Assembly (NCBI GenBank): GCA_018715295.1
Contig: DVLY01000171.1
Span: forward strand, 1-9,739
Length of the DNA stretch: 9,739 nucleotides
Source of the DNA: Candidatus Merdimorpha stercoravium
GTDB taxonomy: Bacteria; Bacteroidota; Bacteroidia; Flavobacteriales; UBA1820
Direction: 5' to 3'
The translations under genes were made by a program, and so were the position numbers. The notes beneath the pieces are model-generated. The model had not been told where the DNA came from, searched no databases, and saw only the letters and a list, made by a program, of their open reading frames with translations. Positions 6,163-9,739 of the stretch are shown piece by piece. Each line of letters starts with the position of its first letter. The stretch's first letter is position 1.

Positions 6163-6383
6163 TTTATTTCAGTTTTTTTGGTTATTTTTTCCGTACTTGC
6201 AATTCGTGCAAAGTTAATCAATCCCGGCGGGATATTCTCGTACCGGGGTGTTGTTTTTCTCTTAACGAAGGGTTAAATAGGAACGGGAGAGAAAACTTCC
6301 CGAAAAAAGCAGGGCAGGGGTGTAACCTTTTGCCCAAGGGAGGCGTCTAATGGGGTAGAAACGAACATTAAAACGCACGAGAA
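6163..6383. other. Divergent control region between kdnA and the membrane-protein gene
   Basis: These 221 nt separate genes pointing outward in both directions. They contain the kdnA -7 element, a short dyad TTAAC-N5-GTTAA (6262-6276), a small CGGGA/TCCCG hairpin (6284-6302) and a GGGCA/TGCCC hairpin (6312-6335). I found no good TTTG / TAnnTTTG pair for the plus-strand gene. The nearest is TAACCTTTTG at 6323-6332, with the wrong internal spacing. No known riboswitch is recognised. Confidence 0.4.
6209..6216 (-). promoter_or_regulatory. -7 element of the kdnA operon promoter
   Basis: TAACTTTG on the minus strand matches TAnnTTTG exactly and lies about 45 nt before the kdnA ATG. No TTTG stands 19-22 nt upstream, so the -33 element is weak or absent. 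The promoter may be weak or need an activator. Confidence 0.5.
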
Positions 6384-7280
6384 ATGAAACTGGAACAAAA
6401 ACGGAACTTCGAGGCACTTTTCGGGGATACCTTCGGATTCGTAGGGGAAACGGCCCGGCATTTTTTCCCGACGATGCTGCGCGTGAACTTCCTGTACCTG
6501 TTGGGGATGGTGGCAACGGCCTATATTGCCTTTTCGAGCGGGTATGCCGACGTCGATTTTCTGTTCAAGGAGCACGGGACGATCGGTTGGATGGGTTGGA
6601 GCGATCTGGGTATGGGGATAAACTGGCATCCGGGCTTTGCCTGGTGGGAGACGGCATTGATGGTGCTCTGCGGGTTGTTGCTGCTGGTGGGGGCGGCGGT
6701 CTTCGCGGCCTACACCCCGGCCTACATGATCCTGTACCGGGATGAGGGGCGAGTACCGGAGTTTTCCCAGATCGTCGCTTTCCTCTGGGCGCGTGCCGGG
6801 CGGCTGGTGATCTATTTCCTGGCCATGCTGCTTTTGTTGATCCCGGTAGTGGTGGTGTGCATCCCGGTGATGATCCTGCTGGTGCTTTCGGTGGTGGGGA
6901 TCGCGGTCATCCCATTCATATTGCTGGCGATCCTGATGCTGTCGATGCTCGTCCTCTATGCTTATCTCGACCAGGAGCGTCCGGACTTTTTCGGGGCGAT
7001 CGACCTGGCCTGGAAAGCACTCCGGAGTCCGTTCTGGCAAAATATCCTCTCCAACGGGCTGCTGTATATTGTAACGGCGTTTTTGGGGATCCTGCCCGGG
7101 ATGTTCACTTCGCTGGTGGGGGACGGTGCTCTCTCGGCCGGGGGTGTGTACCTGGGCATCGCAGCGGTATTGGCGGCGCTGGTGTTGCACTTTGCCATCT
7201 CGGCGCTTTACAGCGTGAACGTCGGGATGATTTATTTTTCGTCGAAGGCAAAAAACGAAGAGAATTTTTATTCGATGTAA
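6384..7280 (+). CDS. Multi-pass inner-membrane protein of unknown function
   Basis: I do not recognise a named family with certainty. The 298-residue protein has a soluble N-terminus (about 1-28) and a first membrane helix near 32-51. A loop rich in Trp and Gly (64-90) contains GWMGWSDLGMG. Further helices lie near 91-117, 139-160, 162-180 and 181-196, then an amphipathic segment LDQERPDFFGAIDLAW (195-210), and final helices near 220-245 and 254-284. The C-terminus is short and charged. The overall pattern resembles uncharacterised Bacteroidota membrane proteins related to DUF4013 or glycerophosphodiester-phosphodiesterase membrane domains; this is a resemblance only. The central hydrophobic block is almost unbroken for about 55 residues. 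It is a single-gene unit ending 43 nt before a strong terminator. No catalytic motif is visible. Confidence 0.85.
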   Translation: MKLEQKRNFEALFGDTFGFVGETARHFFPTMLRVNFLYLLGMVATAYIAFSSGYADVDFLFKEHGTIGWMGWSDLGMGINWHPGFAWWETALMVLCGLLLLVGAAVFAAYTPAYMILYRDEGRVPEFSQIVAFLWARAGRLVIYFLAMLLLLIPVVVVCIPVMILLVLSVVGIAVIPFILLAILMLSMLVLYAYLDQERPDFFGAIDLAWKALRSPFWQNILSNGLLYIVTAFLGILPGMFTSLVGDGALSAGGVYLGIAAVLAALVLHFAISALYSVNVGMIYFSSKAKNEENFYSM

Positions 7281-7323
7281 CATTTTTGAGGGGTATGTTT
7301 TGAAAAACGGATAAAAATTTGGG

Positions 7324-7350
7324 CACACCCCCTATTTTTTAGGGGGTGTG
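7324..7350 (+). terminator. Intrinsic terminator after the membrane-protein gene
   Basis: CACACCCCCTA (7324-7334) pairs perfectly with TAGGGGGTGTG (7340-7350) around a TTTTT loop, and TTTGGATTTTT follows. The stem starts 43 nt after the stop codon. The downstream T-rich run also forms the start of the glnN promoter. The position could alternatively suit a regulatory hairpin upstream of glnN, but the predicted start site lies beyond it, so termination is favoured. Confidence 0.75.
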
Positions 7351-7383
7351 TTTGGATTTTTCTATATGTGTTGTATATCTTTG
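7351..7383 (+). promoter_or_regulatory. Bacteroidota-type promoter of glnN
   Basis: TTTG (7351-7354) and TATCTTTG (7376-7383) are separated by 21 nt, an exact fit to the -33/-7 pattern. Transcription should start around 7388-7391, leaving a leader of roughly 30 nt before the ATG at 7418. I see no further operator or nitrogen-control site that I can name. Confidence 0.72.
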
Positions 7384-7417
7384 CCTCGACGAAACAAAAC
7401 ATACGACCTTGTAAGTT

Positions 7418-9607
7418 ATGGCAGAATTCAGAATCAATGCGGTCCGGGAGTGCGAAAGCCACCGGCCGGTAGCTCCGGAAATCGAATCGAGACGTTATTC
7501 GGAGATCTTCGGGAAGAATGTGTTCAACGAAGATGCCATGCGCCAGTATTTGTCCAAAGATGCTTTCAAGGCAGTCATGGCTGCCATCGAGAGCGGTGCG
7601 CGCATCAACCGGGAGAACGCCAAGCAGGTGGCTTCGGGCATGAAGCAATGGGCCATCGACCACGGCGCAACGCACTATTCGCATTGGTTCCAGCCGCTCT
7701 CCGGGGCTTCGGCCGAAAAGCACGATGCGTTTTTCGAACCGATTGCCGGCGGACGGGCGATGGAGCGTTTCGACGGGGCACAGCTTATCCAGCAGGAACC
7801 CGACGCATCGTCCTTCCCCAACGGAGGGCTGCGCAATACCTTCGAGGCACGCGGATATACGGCTTGGGACCCGACCTCCCCGGCTTTTGTCATCGGGACG
7901 ACCTTGTGCATCCCGACGGTGTTCGTGGCCTATACGGGCGAGGCGCTGGACAACAAGACGCCGCTGCTGCGTTCGATCTCGGCGGTGGATGCGGCTGCCA
8001 CGGCAGTTTGCCAGTATTTCGACAAGAATGTTACCAAGGTTATTTCGACCCTGGGCGCCGAGCAGGAATATTTTCTGGTCGATGCGGCGCTGTATCATGC
8101 GCGTCCCGATCTGGTATTGACCGGACGTACGCTTTTCGGACAGGAGCCGGCCAAAGGGCAGCAGATGGAGGACCACTATTTCGGCGCAATCCCTTCCCGG
8201 GTGCTGGAGTACCTGCGCGACCTGGAACAGGAGTGCATGAAACTGGGTATCCCGGTGAAAACGCGGCACAATGAGGTGGCGCTCAACCAATTCGAGATCG
8301 CTCCTATCTACGAGGAGGCCAACATCGCGGTCGATCACAACATGATGCTGATGGAGGCGATGCAGCGGGTGAGCGAAAAGCACAATTTCAAGGTCCTGTT
8401 CCATGAAAAGCCTTTCGAGGGGCTCAACGGTTCGGGGAAACACAACAACTGGTCGCTGGCTACCGATACGGGGGTCAATCTGCTTTCGCCCGGCAAGACG
8501 CCCAAGAGCAACCTGCAGTTCCTCACCTTCTTTGTCAATGCGATCAAGGCGGTACACGACCATGCGGACCTGCTGCGGGCCTGCATTGCTTCGGCTTCCA
8601 ACGACCATCGCCTGGGAGCGAACGAAGCGCCGCCGGCCATCATCTCGATCTTCATCGGCTCGCAGCTTTCGGCGGTGTTGGCCGAGTTGGAACAGGTGTC
8701 CTCCGGAAAACTTTCGCCCGAGGAAAAGACCGAACTCAAACTGAACGTGGTGGGCAAGATTCCCGAAATCCTGCTGGACAATACCGACCGCAACCGTACT
8801 TCGCCCTTTGCCTTCACGGGCAACAAGTTCGAGTTCCGCGCGCCGGGTTCATCCATCAACTGCGCGATGCCGATGACGGTGATGAATACCATCATGGCTT
8901 CGCAGCTCAAGAAGTTCAAGGCCGAGGTGGATGCGATGATCGAGAAGGGCATCAAGAAGGACGATGCGATCTTCAACGTGTTGCGCGACTACATCAAGGC
9001 TTCGTCCCGTATCCTCTTCGAGGGCGACGGATATTCCGACGATTGGGTCCGCGAGGCCGAGAAACGGGGCTTGTCCAACCTCAAGACTACCCCCGAGGCG
9101 CTCGACGTGCTGGTGAGCGAGAAGACCGAGCGCTTGTTTGCCTCCACGGGTGTGATGAAAAAGTCCGAGGTGGAGGCCCGTTACGAGATCGAACTCGAGA
9201 AATACCAGAAGACGATCCAGATCGAGGCCCGCGTGATGGGCGATATTGCCCGCAACCATATCATTCCGACGGCCATCGCTTACCAGAACCGCCTGTTGGA
9301 AAACGTGCGGGGTATGCGCGAGGTCTTCGGCGAGGAATACATGGAGCATGCCCATTCGCAGGTGGAACTCATCAAGACGATCTCCGACCATATCGTGATC
9401 ATCAAGGAACTGGTGGACGAGATGATCGACGAGCGGCGGCGGATCAACAAGATCGCCGATGTGCGTACCAAGGCGCGAGAATATGCGGTCAATGTCAAGG
9501 AAAAGTACTTCGACAAGCTGCGTTACCACTGCGACAAACTCGAGATCCATATCGACGACGAGGTTTGGCCGCTGGTGAAATACCGTGAACTACTTTTTGC
9601 TCACTGA
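7418..9607 (+). CDS. glnN: Glutamine synthetase type III (GSIII)
   Basis: A cytoplasmic enzyme that makes glutamine from glutamate, ammonium and ATP, the main entry of ammonium into metabolism in Bacteroides-type bacteria. At 729 residues it matches the usual GSIII length, much longer than the roughly 470 of GSI. Visible marks are the GSIII-type N-terminal region with THYSHWFQPLSG at 85-96, metal-binding GAEQEYF at 213-219 (Glu215, Glu217), NQFEIAP at 290-296, GLNGSGKHNNWS at 335-346 for nucleotide and glutamate binding, RLGANEAPPAIIS at 398-410, and a substrate/ATP segment at 454-479 containing DNTDRNRTSPFAF and FEFRAPGSS. The C-terminal third is largely helical, as in GSIII. It has its own promoter and terminator, with no amtB, PII or GOGAT gene adjacent. 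The GSI adenylylation site is not expected in GSIII and is not seen. Nothing appears truncated. Confidence 0.97.
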   Translation: MAEFRINAVRECESHRPVAPEIESRRYSEIFGKNVFNEDAMRQYLSKDAFKAVMAAIESGARINRENAKQVASGMKQWAIDHGATHYSHWFQPLSGASAEKHDAFFEPIAGGRAMERFDGAQLIQQEPDASSFPNGGLRNTFEARGYTAWDPTSPAFVIGTTLCIPTVFVAYTGEALDNKTPLLRSISAVDAAATAVCQYFDKNVTKVISTLGAEQEYFLVDAALYHARPDLVLTGRTLFGQEPAKGQQMEDHYFGAIPSRVLEYLRDLEQECMKLGIPVKTRHNEVALNQFEIAPIYEEANIAVDHNMMLMEAMQRVSEKHNFKVLFHEKPFEGLNGSGKHNNWSLATDTGVNLLSPGKTPKSNLQFLTFFVNAIKAVHDHADLLRACIASASNDHRLGANEAPPAIISIFIGSQLSAVLAELEQVSSGKLSPEEKTELKLNVVGKIPEILLDNTDRNRTSPFAFTGNKFEFRAPGSSINCAMPMTVMNTIMASQLKKFKAEVDAMIEKGIKKDDAIFNVLRDYIKASSRILFEGDGYSDDWVREAEKRGLSNLKTTPEALDVLVSEKTERLFASTGVMKKSEVEARYEIELEKYQKTIQIEARVMGDIARNHIIPTAIAYQNRLLENVRGMREVFGEEYMEHAHSQVELIKTISDHIVIIKELVDEMIDERRRINKIADVRTKAREYAVNVKEKYFDKLRYHCDKLEIHIDDEVWPLVKYRELLFAH

Positions 9608-9647
9608 GCATCGTTTTATGAACGTGTGTGTTTTATTTTAAGCGCGA

Positions 9648-9679
9648 AACCCCGGCCGCATGGCCGGGGTTCTTTTTTC
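9648..9679 (+). terminator. Intrinsic terminator of glnN
   Basis: AACCCCGGCC (9648-9657) pairs perfectly with GGCCGGGGTT (9662-9671) around a GCAT loop, followed by TCTTTTTT. It starts 40 nt after the glnN stop and is in the right orientation for it. Confidence 0.9.
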
Positions 9680-9722
9680 TTGTCTTGGCGGGATTGTAAC
9701 GTTGCGTTGAGGCGGGCAGGCG

Positions 9723-9739
9723 GGCGGCCGAAGGCCGCC
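9723..9739. repeat. GC-rich hairpin at the window edge, incomplete
   Basis: GGCGGCC (9723-9729) pairs with GGCCGCC (9733-9739) around GAA, and the sequence stops at the last paired base. The bases before it (GCGGGCAGGCG) could extend the stem if their complement follows outside the window. It may be the terminator of a minus-strand gene to the right, or a second copy of the long-arm type of repeat seen at 483-545. Confidence 0.45.

Noticed and set aside
3676..6276. An 866-codon open frame on the plus strand opposite kdnA and the first TlpA-like gene
   Set aside because: It runs antisense through two well-supported genes and their spacers, and its product is low-complexity (Val/Gly/His/Asp-rich) with no domain I recognise. 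Long antisense frames are expected from the GC-rich codon use here.
6284..6335. Hairpins upstream of the membrane-protein gene, as a riboswitch
   Set aside because: The stems are only 5 bp each and no known aptamer core is recognisable. They do not stand out from chance in GC-rich DNA.
7268..8608. A 446-codon minus-strand frame opposite glnN
   Set aside because: It lies entirely over glnN and its promoter and terminator, and its Arg/His-rich product has no recognisable domain.

Overview
The window looks like a chromosomal core-genome segment of a Bacteroidota bacterium, GC-rich for that phylum and most like Alistipes/Rikenellaceae (genus is inference). Four things point there: promoters with the Bacteroidota -33 TTTG / -7 TAnnTTTG signature, weak Shine-Dalgarno sequences, a 729-residue type III glutamine synthetase, and periplasmic proteins that join a DUF4369-like N-terminus to a TlpA thioredoxin domain. 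I see no transposase, integrase, CRISPR array or phage gene.

Layout, left to right. (1) 1-292, minus strand: a tRNA cluster transcribed Ser(GCT) -> Pro(TGG) -> Arg(TCT), the last cut by the window edge, with a near-ideal promoter at 359-389. (2) 483-545: a perfect inverted repeat with 30-bp arms, probably an over-long terminator. (3) 551-6162, minus strand: five genes in the order kdnA - TlpA-like protein - TlpA-like lipoprotein - (terminator) - kdsB - kdnB. (4) 6163-6383: a divergent control region. (5) 6384-7280, plus strand: an uncharacterised multi-pass membrane protein. (6) 7418-9607, plus strand: glnN, a complete GSIII glutamine synthetase with its own promoter and terminator. (7) At the right edge, one more GC-rich hairpin that runs off the window.

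The main biological reading is that 551-6162 encodes synthesis and activation of Kdo8N (8-amino-3,8-dideoxy-D-manno-octulosonate), the amino form of the inner-core LPS sugar Kdo. In the scheme established for Shewanella oneidensis, KdnB oxidises C8 of Kdo, KdnA transaminates the product with PLP, and KdsB makes the CMP-activated sugar. All three enzyme types occur here within 5.6 kb on one strand. The KdsB has altered signature motifs, consistent with a substrate other than plain Kdo. Two tandem, duplicated exported thioredoxin-fold proteins sit inside the cluster; one has the usual CGPC active site, the other an unusual CIWC. What thiol-redox proteins do next to an LPS-sugar pathway is unknown.

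glnN handles ammonium assimilation and is a separate transcription unit. Two promoters in the window (kdsB and glnN) have a -33 element that starts in, or immediately after, the T-tract of the preceding terminator, giving very compact intergenic regions.
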